DNA from: JALYXI01 sp963716685
GTDB lineage: Bacteria > Acidobacteriota > Terriglobia > Bryobacterales > Bryobacteraceae
DNA: 64,000 nucleotides
Assembly: GCA_963716685.1 (NCBI GenBank)
Contig: CAVQTR010000003.1
Span: forward strand, 1,612,001-1,676,000
Direction of reading: 5' to 3'
The first letter of the stretch is position 1, and each line of letters starts with the position of its first letter. A program made the translations under genes and the position numbers. A model generated the notes under the pieces. It ran no database searches. It had not been told where the DNA came from and saw only the letters and a list, made by a program, of their open reading frames with translations. This document shows, in pieces, positions 18,069 to 27,137 of the stretch.

Positions 18069-20423
18069 TCAGTGCTGGTACAAGAATTCTTTGGAATTCA
18101 GAATCGCCCACGCCAGATCCTGAAATGCGGCGGTACGGTCCGCTCCATCGTGAATGCTGCTGAGTACTGCTTTCTTCTCTTCCGGCGACGGCTTCCGCAC
18201 CAGCGCCGTCATAAATATTCGATCAGTAAGCGCGTCGTCGCTCAGCGCGGCATCGAACTTCATTGCATTGATCTTCTTCTGGATGGTGGAACCCGAAATC
18301 ATGTGCATGGTCTGCGCCATGTCCGGCTGGCTGTCGCGTTCGCAGATGATGTCGCGGCTCAGCTTCCCAAACGAAGCCAGCATGTAGCCGCCGCCCACTC
18401 CGTAAACCTGCATCGCGCGCGTTCCCGCCGGGTAGCCGGCGAACTTTTCCGGGACTCCCGTCACTTCCGTCATCGCGTCAAGCAGCGCTTCCGCCGAGAG
18501 CCGCCGGATGCGGAAATGCGAGTAGTTGATCGCATCGCTGTGGTTCGAATCATTCGGTTCCGAGGACAGCTGATACGCCCGCGAGTTCATGATCGTGCGC
18601 ATCAGCTCGCGCAGATCGTAATGGTGCGCCGTCAGATCCGCCGCCATCGCATCCAGCAGCGCAGGGTTGGTCGGCGGATTCGTCACCCGGAAATCGTCCA
18701 CATCTTCCACCAGCCCGCGCCCCATGAAATGCTTCCACACGCGATTCGAAATGGCGCGCGCAAAGAACGGATTTTTCGGATTCGTCATCCAGTCAACCAG
18801 CGACTCGCGGATATCCACATCCTGCCGATCCTTTACCACCGGACCATCCAGGAATTTGGCATCCACATGCTTTTTGGTCTTCGGATGCTCCACCGATCCT
18901 TCTTCCATGTAGACGGTCGCGTTCTCGTCGTTCTCGTAAACTTCCTTGACGCCCACGCGGGCGAAGAAGGCCGCGAACCCGTAAAAATCGTTCTGCGTCC
19001 ACTTCTCGAACGGATGGTTGTGGCACTTCGCGCAATCCAGCCGCACGCCCAGAAACAGCTGGCTCACATTGGTCGCGTTGTCCGGCGGGTTCGAATCGAA
19101 GCTGACGTTGTAGAAGCTGGTCGGGCTGGTCTGCACCCCCGCCATCGAGGAAGTCTCAAAGCTGTGCGCGCCCTGGCTGAGCAGCAGCTCACGCACGAAC
19201 TGGTCGTAAGGCTTGTTCTGCCGGAACGATTGCCGCACGTACTCATACACGATGCGCGCGCCCTTGTTTCCGGCCTCCCGCGTGCCCGCGCGAAACAGTT
19301 CGGTGAACTTCTGCGCCCACACGTCAGCGAACTCGCGCCGCTGCAGCAGCTGGTCGATTAGCATCGCCCGCTTGTTCACTTCCGTCGACGTCAGGAATTC
19401 CCGGCTTTCCTTCTCGGTCGGCAGCAGCCCAATCGCATCCAGATAGGCGCGCCGCAGAAACTGCTCGTCGTTTGACAGACCCGAAGGGCGAATGTTCATC
19501 GCGCGCAGCTTCTCGAATACAAACCGGTCGATGTAATTGCGCTCCTCCACACGCGGAAAATCCTTCGCCGTCGCGCCGTTTGCCACCAGAATCCGCGCCG
19601 CCACCGCTTTGCCCATGGTGCGGACCATGATCGCAGTCTCGCCCGTCTGGAGCGCCTTCACCACGCCATGCGCATCAACCTGCACCGTATCCGGCTCGTT
19701 CGAGATGTATTGCACCAGGTTCGTCATGTCGCGAACGCTGCCGTCGGAATAGTGCGCGACCGCCACCAGATGCTGAATCTGGTTCGGACCGGTGAGCACA
19801 CGCTCTGGCGGATAAACGCTCAGGGAAGTCACGCGCAGCGAATCGTCCGCATCATACGGCGCGCCCTGCTGCAGCCACTCCAGCAGTGTGCGGTACTGAA
19901 GAGAATCCTTGGCGAACCGGAAGCCGCCGCCATGAGGCGTCTCCGCCGTGGGCTTCAGCAGCAGCAGACTCTTCTCCGGCGCTTTGCGATCGATGCGGTG
20001 CGCGTCTCCGCCCGTGATCGCTTCGTAATCCAGTTTCGGTTCATACCCAAAGAGCGACAGCTTAAACCCGCGCTGCCCACGAATTGAACCGTGGCAATTT
20101 GCCCCCGCGCAGCCCGACATCGTAAAAATAGGGCTCACATCGTTAACGAAACTGATTCCCGGCGGACGCACCGCCGCCTTCACCACCACTGGAGCTACGG
20201 TCCGCATACCTTTGCACGCCACCGCCACGCTCTTCATCGAAGCCCGGGCGATGTGCGCCGGCGCGCATTCGTCCGTCACGTCCCGCTCGTAGCCGTCCTC
20301 GCCGGTATAGGTCACCACGTAGACCTGCGTCGCATCCGCGCCATGCAGAACGATATTCGGCGGGTAAATCGACAGCTTCGCGCCAAAACACAGGCACGGC
20401 AGAAGGAACAACCAGACTTTCAT
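18069..20423 (-). CDS. DUF1549 and DUF1553 domain-containing cytochrome-like protein (PSCyt2/PSD1)
   Basis: Exported protein of 784 residues. In order: signal peptide (about 1-15), a short N-terminal beta domain, a haem-like site FTMSGCAGANCHG (C105, C110, H111, the CX4CH form usual for this family), an Ig-like region (about 205-285, DGSVRDMTNLVQYIS), the DUF1549 domain with LDCAKCHNHPFEKW (a CxxCH site), and DUF1553 with NPFFARAISNRVWKHFMGRGLVEDVDD-type sequence and RRLSAEALLDAM. It is translationally coupled to the upstream PPC gene by an ATGA overlap and is followed 10 bases later by the DUF1501 gene. The two cysteine-histidine sites suggest covalent haem and a periplasmic redox role, inferred from the motif. 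Confidence 0.88.
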   Translation of the reverse strand: MKVWLFLLPCLCFGAKLSIYPPNIVLHGADATQVYVVTYTGEDGYERDVTDECAPAHIARASMKSVAVACKGMRTVAPVVVKAAVRPPGISFVNDVSPIFTMSGCAGANCHGSIRGQRGFKLSLFGYEPKLDYEAITGGDAHRIDRKAPEKSLLLLKPTAETPHGGGFRFAKDSLQYRTLLEWLQQGAPYDADDSLRVTSLSVYPPERVLTGPNQIQHLVAVAHYSDGSVRDMTNLVQYISNEPDTVQVDAHGVVKALQTGETAIMVRTMGKAVAARILVANGATAKDFPRVEERNYIDRFVFEKLRAMNIRPSGLSNDEQFLRRAYLDAIGLLPTEKESREFLTSTEVNKRAMLIDQLLQRREFADVWAQKFTELFRAGTREAGNKGARIVYEYVRQSFRQNKPYDQFVRELLLSQGAHSFETSSMAGVQTSPTSFYNVSFDSNPPDNATNVSQLFLGVRLDCAKCHNHPFEKWTQNDFYGFAAFFARVGVKEVYENDENATVYMEEGSVEHPKTKKHVDAKFLDGPVVKDRQDVDIRESLVDWMTNPKNPFFARAISNRVWKHFMGRGLVEDVDDFRVTNPPTNPALLDAMAADLTAHHYDLRELMRTIMNSRAYQLSSEPNDSNHSDAINYSHFRIRRLSAEALLDAMTEVTGVPEKFAGYPAGTRAMQVYGVGGGYMLASFGKLSRDIICERDSQPDMAQTMHMISGSTIQKKINAMKFDAALSDDALTDRIFMTALVRKPSPEEKKAVLSSIHDGADRTAAFQDLAWAILNSKEFLYQH

Positions 20424-22471
20424 GTAGCGCTCCGAACTTTTATAGGATGCGATTTGCCGATCACCGCGCCGCCTGCGCGCGCCACCAGAATGAACTCGCC
20501 CGGCGCTTTCTCCGCGCCATGCAGTTTCACTTCGGCCCTTGTCGAGGAGACCGGCACCGAAAGCGGCGGCATGCTCAGGCCATCCGTCACCGCCTCCAGC
20601 GTGAGTTCCACCGGATTGGGATTGCCTTCGTCCAGCCGCGTCAGGATCACCGTGAACGATGCCGTGCTGTTTTTCAGCGTCAGACTGCGTGGCACATCCA
20701 GCACCACGCCCGGCGCGTCCGCGATCACCGTCCGCAGATCCTGCTCCTCCGAATCGCCGATGAACCGAACACGATTCTTGAAGTAGCGCGTTTGCGCCGT
20801 CCGCTCAACCGTACGCCCGTTGAACACGCCGCGCCCACGAAACCGGATTTCCGACAGGGAAAACGGCGCATCCCTGTCCACCACCAGTTGCATATCCAGG
20901 TTGGTGCCGTCCAGGTAATGCGTTTCGCCACAAGTTCCCGTATACGTGCTGTTCTTCGGTTCCGCGATGGCGGTCTTCACGTGCACGCCCGGCGGCAGAT
21001 TTTCCGCCCACACCTCCACGGGAGCGTTCCATCCTTCCAGCCGCCGCACAATCACGCGCAGGTCGTTTGCCCGCCCGCGATACAGCGTCTCATCCGTGCC
21101 CACGACGCGAATCGAAAAATCCGGCTCTGCTTCCTTCATCGTCAGGCGGTACAGAAAGTGCGCGTCGCCGCGAAACTGAGCATCCCGCACCATCGCGATA
21201 TATCGGCCCGCCTTCGGCAGTTGAAACACCAGATGCGGATCCAGATTGGCCGGCTCTTTGCCGGTATTCGTGGTTGGGTCGTCCTGATACGCCAGACGCG
21301 TTCCGTTCTCGTCGTAAATCGCTACCAGCGGATCCATCAGAAAACCCAGCCGCATGCTCTGCGCATCCAGCACCACAGTCTCGGCGCGGTCCGCGCGGAA
21401 GACGAAGTAATCCGCGGCATGCGGTTTGTCGATGATCCCGTTCGCCACCATCGGCAGCGTAACCGGCACCGGATCCCGGCGGCTGCGCGCCGCATCTCCC
21501 GTGACGGTGATCTCGGAATAACCGGACACCACGAACGGCACGGGCTGCATCGCGCCCGCCGCATGCAGACGATACTCACCTGGCTCAATCGATTCCGGAA
21601 TCGCTATGCGCACCCGCGCTTCCGTCGCAGAAGCCGAGGTCACCTGACCATGCGCCAGCCCGTCGCCCAGGGTCACTTCCTTCAAGCCCTGCAAGTTCAC
21701 GCCATGCAACTGGAACTCGACTGTGCTCCCGCGCTTCCCGCCGCCCGGCAGCGCCAGATCCACAAACGGCGATTCCCCCGCATACAGCCGGTAATCGCAC
21801 GTCTCGCATCCCGCCTCGCTCGATCCATAAACACGCAGAAAGTACGTGCCGGCCTTCGCAAATCGATACACCAGGTGTGGATCTTTGAACGCGTAGTAAT
21901 CGTCGGAATAAGCCAGTTCCTCACCGGTCGCATCCAGCAGGCTCAGCACCGCATCCGTGTTTGCCCCGTTCCGCGTCGCCAGTACATCGAACGTCAATGC
22001 TTCACCCGGCCGCGCCGTAAACCGGAAGTAGTCGTAATCGGCCGCTTTCAGAATCCCGTTCACAATCACGGGGAACATCAGTTCCTCCGCGTGCGCTACG
22101 TCGTCGTTCGGTTCTTTTTCCGCGCGCTCCGGCAGTGTGCCGACATCGAAATATCCGATGGCCGAACCGTGATCGCCCACCAGCCGCAGGTCGTGCCGCC
22201 CCGGCTCCGCGTCGGCAGCCACCGTCACCAGCGCGGATACTTCATATGCATCCGAAGTCAAAACTTTCGCGTTCAGTTTGGCCGAATGAAACAGGAGTTC
22301 GCGCGTGTTCTGGAGGTTCTTACCCTTGATACTGATGCGGATTTCTTTGCCGCGCTGGCCCCCGCGAGGAAACGTTCCCTCAATCTGCGGCCAGATGGGC
22401 GGAATCTTCGTTTGCGCGTGCGCGAAACTCGCAGCGAGCATGCATACTAACCCAGCGACGCGCCACTGCAT
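20420..22471 (-). CDS. Pre-peptidase C-terminal (PPC) domain protein, exported
   Basis: A 683-residue exported protein from the ATG at 22471 (signal WRVAGLVCMLAASFAHA). It begins with an IPT/TIG-like domain (PRGGQRGKEIRISIKGKNL), has two PPC-type beta domains (EKEPNDDVAHAEEL...ADYDYFRFTARPGEAL and a second with PHAADYFVFRADRAE), and a further TIG-like unit between them. PPC domains bind extracellular polymers or help secretion. A second ATG at 22492 would place a -10-like TATAAT (22481-22486, - strand) inside the gene, so 22471 was chosen. It heads the operon with the DUF1549/1553 and DUF1501 genes. Its 5' end nearly touches the divergent TPR gene, so both share one short promoter region. Confidence 0.83.
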   Translation of the reverse strand: MQWRVAGLVCMLAASFAHAQTKIPPIWPQIEGTFPRGGQRGKEIRISIKGKNLQNTRELLFHSAKLNAKVLTSDAYEVSALVTVAADAEPGRHDLRLVGDHGSAIGYFDVGTLPERAEKEPNDDVAHAEELMFPVIVNGILKAADYDYFRFTARPGEALTFDVLATRNGANTDAVLSLLDATGEELAYSDDYYAFKDPHLVYRFAKAGTYFLRVYGSSEAGCETCDYRLYAGESPFVDLALPGGGKRGSTVEFQLHGVNLQGLKEVTLGDGLAHGQVTSASATEARVRIAIPESIEPGEYRLHAAGAMQPVPFVVSGYSEITVTGDAARSRRDPVPVTLPMVANGIIDKPHAADYFVFRADRAETVVLDAQSMRLGFLMDPLVAIYDENGTRLAYQDDPTTNTGKEPANLDPHLVFQLPKAGRYIAMVRDAQFRGDAHFLYRLTMKEAEPDFSIRVVGTDETLYRGRANDLRVIVRRLEGWNAPVEVWAENLPPGVHVKTAIAEPKNSTYTGTCGETHYLDGTNLDMQLVVDRDAPFSLSEIRFRGRGVFNGRTVERTAQTRYFKNRVRFIGDSEEQDLRTVIADAPGVVLDVPRSLTLKNSTASFTVILTRLDEGNPNPVELTLEAVTDGLSMPPLSVPVSSTRAEVKLHGAEKAPGEFILVARAGGAVIGKSHPIKVRSAT

Positions 22472-22490
22472 TAGCACATAATTATATCGC

Positions 22491-23936
22491 ATGCGTTGTG
22501 TCGCTGCGCCGTTCGCGCGATCCCTGCTTATCCTTGCCTTCGCCGCGTACGCCGCTGCTCAGCAGGACCTTTCGGAACAGAGCCGCGCCGCGAGCGATGC
22601 CCTGCGCGCGGGCCGCTTCCCGGAAGCCATCGCCCTTTACCGCAAACTCGCTGCAGCGCTTCCGGATAACCCCGGCCCGCGCTTCAATCTGGGGCTCGCA
22701 TTGGAACAGAGCGGTCATCCCGCCGAAGCCGCCGAGCAGCTGGCACGCGTGGTTCAGGCACAGCCCGATTCCGCCCCGGCCTGGTTCCTGCTCGGCCTTG
22801 CGTATCAGCAGCTGAACCTGCCAAAGAAGGCGGTCGAGCCACTCCGCAAAGCCGTCCTTCTGGATGCTGGCAACCAGCAGGCCCGGCTGGAACTCGCCGA
22901 CGCCGAACTTGCTTCCGGCGAGCCGCGTAAAGCCGTCGATGATTTCGGCGCCGCTGCCAATGCTCAGCCGCAGCTGGCCAAAGCCTGGCAGGGTCTCGGA
23001 TTCGCTTATGCCTCACTCGGCGAACGTGCCGCCGCGCGCATCGACCAGATTGCGCCTCAGAGCGGTTATTGGTATGCCCTTCTCGCCCGCGAGCGCGCCG
23101 GTACCGGCAAGCCCGAGGAGGGTTTGAAGCTCTACGGGCAGGCTCTTGAAGCTCTGCCGGCCGTTTCCGGGTGGCATGCCGCCCGCGCGGCGATCCTGCG
23201 CGAACAGGGCCATGCCGACCAGGCTGGCGAAGAAGAAAAACAGGAACTGCAGCTCGCGCCACCGGACTGCTCCACGCATGAAGCGGCCTGCGCCTTTCGA
23301 GCCCGCGATTTCCCCGCTGCCCTCGCCGCGGCCGAGAAGTCCGCCACGCCGGAGAACCTGTACTGGGCCGCTCTCGCCTGCGGCCGGCTGGCCGAGCAAT
23401 CTTTTCAGCAGGTCGCCGCGCTGCCCGAATCCGCTGAGATTCACGAGCTCTCCGCCGAATCCAATCAGCGCATGGGCCGGCGCCGCGAAGCTGTGGACGA
23501 GTGGCGCAAAGCACTGCGTCTGAATCCGGGCGATCGCCGGCTGCAGGGCCGCCTCGCCGATTCTCTGACCCGCGACCGCGAGTACGACGAAGCGGAACGG
23601 CTCCTGGTTCCCCTGGTTGCCGCTCAGCCGGAAAACGCCGACTGGCAATATCAATTGGGCGACGTTCTCTTCAACCAGCAGCACGTGCAGGCCGCGCTCC
23701 CGCACCTACTGGCCGCCGAGCGTCTTTCGCCCGATCGCCTCGCCGTTGCCGAAGTACTCGGTCGCTCCTACCTCGCTCTCGGCCAGCCCGCTAAAGCCGT
23801 GACGTGGCTCGAAAAGGCCCGCCCGCTTGACGACGGCGGCATCTCCTTCGCGCTTAGCACCGCCTATCGGCGCATGGGACGCGAACAGGAATCGCGCGCC
23901 GCACTGGCCCGCTATCGCGAGCTCACGGCTAAGTAA
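22491..23936 (+). CDS. TPR-repeat protein, exported
   Basis: A 481-residue secreted or periplasmic protein made almost wholly of tetratricopeptide repeats after a signal peptide (RSLLILAFAAYAAAQ). Canonical repeats are easy to see: SDALRAGRFPEAIALYRKLAA, PGPRFNLGLALEQSG, PAWFLLGLAYQQL and, near the C-terminus, DWQYQLGDVLFNQQ. There are about 10-11 repeats, with a less regular middle portion (about 190-290). Such proteins act as scaffolds; no catalytic motif is present. It is divergent from the PPC operon and its 3' end overlaps the convergent GH95 gene by 8 bases, so it appears to be a single-gene unit. Confidence 0.8.
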   Translation: MRCVAAPFARSLLILAFAAYAAAQQDLSEQSRAASDALRAGRFPEAIALYRKLAAALPDNPGPRFNLGLALEQSGHPAEAAEQLARVVQAQPDSAPAWFLLGLAYQQLNLPKKAVEPLRKAVLLDAGNQQARLELADAELASGEPRKAVDDFGAAANAQPQLAKAWQGLGFAYASLGERAAARIDQIAPQSGYWYALLARERAGTGKPEEGLKLYGQALEALPAVSGWHAARAAILREQGHADQAGEEEKQELQLAPPDCSTHEAACAFRARDFPAALAAAEKSATPENLYWAALACGRLAEQSFQQVAALPESAEIHELSAESNQRMGRRREAVDEWRKALRLNPGDRRLQGRLADSLTRDREYDEAERLLVPLVAAQPENADWQYQLGDVLFNQQHVQAALPHLLAAERLSPDRLAVAEVLGRSYLALGQPAKAVTWLEKARPLDDGGISFALSTAYRRMGREQESRAALARYRELTAK

Positions 23937-26412
23937 CGGGTATCTTCACGACCCGGCCTGCGGCCACATCCAAGGTCTGTCTGTGTTCCCCGTACCGCAC
24001 CACGCAGGTCCCGCCCCTGTCCGACCTTACTTCGGCGGCGCGCAGTCTGCCACCCGCCCATGTCATCGCGACAGTGAACCCGCCGCGCGCCCGCAGCCCG
24101 CGCACGCTTCCCTCGGGCCAGGCGTCGGGCAGCGCCGGCAGCAGATGGAGCTCGCCGTTCTGACTCTGGAGCAGCATTTCCGCCATGCCCGCCGTGCCGC
24201 CGAAATTTCCGTCCACCTGCATCGGCGGGCAGGAACAAAACAGGTTCGGCATCACGCCGCCGCGGTCGTATTTCCCTGGTCCGGATTTCGCCGGCTCGAA
24301 CAGATTCCGCACCAGCTTCCAGGCGTGATTGCCATCGCGCAGCCGCGCATAAAAACAAATCTTCCATGCCCGCGACCACCCCGTTCCCTCATCCCCGCGA
24401 ATCTCCAGCGTTCGCTTCGCCGCAGCCAGCACTTCCGGCGTTCTGTCCGTAATCTGGTTGTCCGGATAAAGCCCGAACAGATGGGAGACGTGCCGGTGTC
24501 GCGGATCCTTCTCCTCGAAGTCCTCCGGCCACTCCTGCAGTTGCCCGCGACTGCCCACCTGAAATGGCAGTAGCTTCATCAGCTTCCCGTTTAACTCTTC
24601 GCGAAACCCCGCATCACGATCCAGCAGATGTGATGCTTCAATGCAGTTTCGAAACAGCTGCCGGGTAATTTCCATATCCATCGTCGGGCCCATGCATACG
24701 CCGGCGCTGCGCTTTTCGCCGGCGGCGTCGGTATAGACGAACAAATTCTCCGGCGAAATTCCGGCAGCCGTCACCAGATGGCCCTTGCCGTCCTCCACCA
24801 GCCAGTCCGAAACGAATTCGGCGGCACCTTTCATGATCGGATACGCGCGCTCCAGGACCCGCCGGTCGCCCGTGAACCGGTAGTGCTCCCAGAGGTGCAG
24901 GCACAGCCACCCCGCGCCCATGTTCCAGAACGCAGGCATTGCGTCGTTGTCCACCGGCTGCGCGCCCCGCCACAGCGTGGTGTTGTGGTGCAGCACCCAG
25001 CCGCGGCGGTGGTACATATCGCGCGCCACCTGCGCACCTGTAATCGAGGCTTGCTGAATCAGGCGCTCCAGCGGCTCGAAGCATTCCGAGAGATTCGTGA
25101 TTTCCACCGGCCAGTAGTTCATCTCCACGTTGATGTTCGTCGTGTACTGGGAAGCCCACGGCGGAATTACCTCAGCGTTCCACATCCCCTGCAGATTCAG
25201 CGGCTGCGTTCCCGGCCGGGATGCCGCAATGGTCAGATAGCGGCCATATTGAAAATAGAGGGCGGCCAGCGGCACGTCCCGATCGTTCGCGAACCTCACC
25301 AGCCGCTCATCGGTCGGCAACTTCGATTGCCCGGTCGCGCCGCCTAGATGGAAGGAAACCCGGCCAAACAGGTTTCGGTAATCCGCCAAGTGCCGCTCGC
25401 GCAGCTCCGCCACACTCATGCGCGAGGGCCCGCTTAGACAGGTGATCGCGCGCGCGGCCGGGTCGGCATTCGGAGTTTTGTCGAACGCAACGAAACTCGT
25501 CGCCGCCGCGATCAACAGCACCGCTTCGGTCGCGCCCCGAACCTGCAGCGTGCCGTCGTGCACGGCCATCTCTCCCCCGGTCACGCGCCCGTGCAGACGC
25601 GCGTCGAAAAACATTCCGCGCCCGCCCACGTCTTTCCCATAGAGCACGGTGCTCGCATGCGGACGCCGTCGGCCCTCGGCATCCCACAATTCCGGGTACT
25701 TCCACTGCTCGCCGCGCTTTTCCACCCACTCCAGCGTGCGCCGCAGCGCGAATCCAGGCGCCTGTCCGGTCAGCTTCACCTGATCCGGTCCCGCCGCGCT
25801 GACGCGCGCCGTCGGATGCACGGAACTGAGCGAAGCGTTGAAGCTCAGTGCGCCGGGGCGGTTCGCCGTCAGTCGTGCCACGATCACCTGATCCGGAAAG
25901 CTGGCGAAATACTCCCGCGTGTAACTAACTCCGCCAACCTGGTAAGTTACGCGGCTCAGCGCATCGGCCAGATCCAGTTCCCGCGCATACCCGGAAACCG
26001 GACCATCCTGACCCTCGAAGCGAATCCTCAGATCGCCCAGGGGCTGGTAACAGGGCCACGATCGCCCTGTCCAGTGCTTTGTGATGACGTCGCCTGCTTC
26101 TGCGAACTGCCGCGAGCGCAGCAGCGCCTCGACACGATCGAAGTCCTTCGTCACATCGAGCGGCAGGTTGCCGGTCCCCGGACCTTCCGAAATCAGCGTG
26201 TCCTCGTTCAACTGCAGATGCTCTTCGCCCACCCCGCCGAAGATCATCGCGCCCAGCCGCCCGCTCCCGATCGGAAGCGCTTCGTTCCAGTCCGGCGCGG
26301 GCTGGCGATACCACATGCGCAGATCTTCCGCGCTTTCCGCCGCGCTCGCCAGCCGTGCCGGCAAGAGCGCCGCGCCGGTTGTCTTGAGAAAAGTACGCCG
26401 CGTCCTGCTCAT
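23929..26412 (-). CDS. Glycoside hydrolase family 95 (alpha-L-fucosidase/galactosidase type)
   Basis: Exported 827-residue enzyme with a twin-arginine-like signal (RTRRTFLKTTGAALLPARLA). After an N-terminal beta domain (LPIGSGRLGAMIFGG, LQLNEDTL) and a linker, the (alpha/alpha)6 barrel carries the GH95 residues: TTNINVEMNYWP (Asn426 and Asn428), the presumed acid Glu555 in ISPEN, RHVSHLFGLYP, and QVDGNFGGTAG with Asp734. The family removes terminal alpha-1,2-fucose or alpha-galactose from plant and animal glycans. It is the last gene of a row with a double cupin, an alpha/beta hydrolase and a GH106 enzyme, which points to breakdown of rhamnose- and fucose-bearing plant polymers such as pectin side chains; that pathway assignment is inference. 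No sugar transporter or regulator is in the row. Confidence 0.92.
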   Translation of the reverse strand: MSRTRRTFLKTTGAALLPARLASAAESAEDLRMWYRQPAPDWNEALPIGSGRLGAMIFGGVGEEHLQLNEDTLISEGPGTGNLPLDVTKDFDRVEALLRSRQFAEAGDVITKHWTGRSWPCYQPLGDLRIRFEGQDGPVSGYARELDLADALSRVTYQVGGVSYTREYFASFPDQVIVARLTANRPGALSFNASLSSVHPTARVSAAGPDQVKLTGQAPGFALRRTLEWVEKRGEQWKYPELWDAEGRRRPHASTVLYGKDVGGRGMFFDARLHGRVTGGEMAVHDGTLQVRGATEAVLLIAAATSFVAFDKTPNADPAARAITCLSGPSRMSVAELRERHLADYRNLFGRVSFHLGGATGQSKLPTDERLVRFANDRDVPLAALYFQYGRYLTIAASRPGTQPLNLQGMWNAEVIPPWASQYTTNINVEMNYWPVEITNLSECFEPLERLIQQASITGAQVARDMYHRRGWVLHHNTTLWRGAQPVDNDAMPAFWNMGAGWLCLHLWEHYRFTGDRRVLERAYPIMKGAAEFVSDWLVEDGKGHLVTAAGISPENLFVYTDAAGEKRSAGVCMGPTMDMEITRQLFRNCIEASHLLDRDAGFREELNGKLMKLLPFQVGSRGQLQEWPEDFEEKDPRHRHVSHLFGLYPDNQITDRTPEVLAAAKRTLEIRGDEGTGWSRAWKICFYARLRDGNHAWKLVRNLFEPAKSGPGKYDRGGVMPNLFCSCPPMQVDGNFGGTAGMAEMLLQSQNGELHLLPALPDAWPEGSVRGLRARGGFTVAMTWAGGRLRAAEVRSDRGGTCVVRYGEHRQTLDVAAGRVVKIPVT

Positions 26413-26435
26413 TACTGCCGCACCCGCGGAATCGT

Positions 26436-27119
26436 TCAGCCTTTGATATCGATCAGCACCAGCTCAAACGGCTGGTCGCCCACATTCTCTTCCTTATGCT
26501 TCAGCGGTGTGCCCCATGCGAAGTCGCCCGCTTTGTGCCGAACCGTGTCTTCCTTACCGTCGGCGGTGGTGATCTTGTCCACCTGGTCGGTCAGGAAAAC
26601 CGTCACTCGATTCATTCCGTGCTCATGCATAGGAATCGTCTCGTGCGGACCCACTTTCACCCGCAGCACCCGGACCTGATTGTTATCCAGCACCAGCTTG
26701 TAGTGCTTCGGATCGACTTTCAGCGGGTCCATGGCGGGGATGTTCGCTTTGCCGGTGCCCGGCTGTTTCAGCTCCACTTCCACGATATTGAACGATTCGT
26801 CGCTCATCACTTCGGGCGAATGCATGCCTTCGGGCTCGCTCCAAACCACCTGACCCGGCTTCCAGTTGAACACCTTGGTCGGCTTGCCACCCTGATACTC
26901 GAACTGCTGCTTGCCGGCCTGCAGGTAAACCATCACCCGGTTCATTTTGTGCTCATGGAACTTGCCCTTTACGTGGGCTTTCTCCAGCGCCCGAATCACT
27001 CTGACCTGATCATTGTCCAAAAGCGTTGCCCCGGGTTCCACCGGGATGGCGGCCAGCATCGAGAGAGCGGCGCACGAGAGCAAAACGATTGTATTCCGAT
27101 GTATTTTCACGATCAGCAT
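26436..27119 (-). CDS. Exported double-cupin protein
   Basis: A 227-residue exported protein (signal IVLLSCAALSMLAAI) made of two clearly duplicated cupin halves. The first half reads LLDNDQVRVIRA...FHEHKMNRVMVYL and the second LVLDNNQVRVLRV...MHEHGMNRVTVFL, each giving an HxH metal pair plus a later acidic or His residue (MHSPE in the first; FAWGTPLKHKEEN in the second). The tandem resembles a bicupin that arose by recent internal duplication. It lies 24 bases upstream of the GH95 gene and 18 bases downstream of the alpha/beta hydrolase gene on the same strand. It may bind a sugar acid or act as a sugar isomerase or dioxygenase, but the substrate is not visible from sequence. Confidence 0.75.
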   Translation of the reverse strand: MLIVKIHRNTIVLLSCAALSMLAAIPVEPGATLLDNDQVRVIRALEKAHVKGKFHEHKMNRVMVYLQAGKQQFEYQGGKPTKVFNWKPGQVVWSEPEGMHSPEVMSDESFNIVEVELKQPGTGKANIPAMDPLKVDPKHYKLVLDNNQVRVLRVKVGPHETIPMHEHGMNRVTVFLTDQVDKITTADGKEDTVRHKAGDFAWGTPLKHKEENVGDQPFELVLIDIKG

Positions 27120-27137
27120 TCTATCGCAGCAGGCGGC

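Noticed and set aside
20447..22450. 667-codon + strand frame opposite the PPC gene
   Set aside because: Rich in His/Arg/Gln with no domain; it is the complement of a gene with two PPC domains and a signal peptide.
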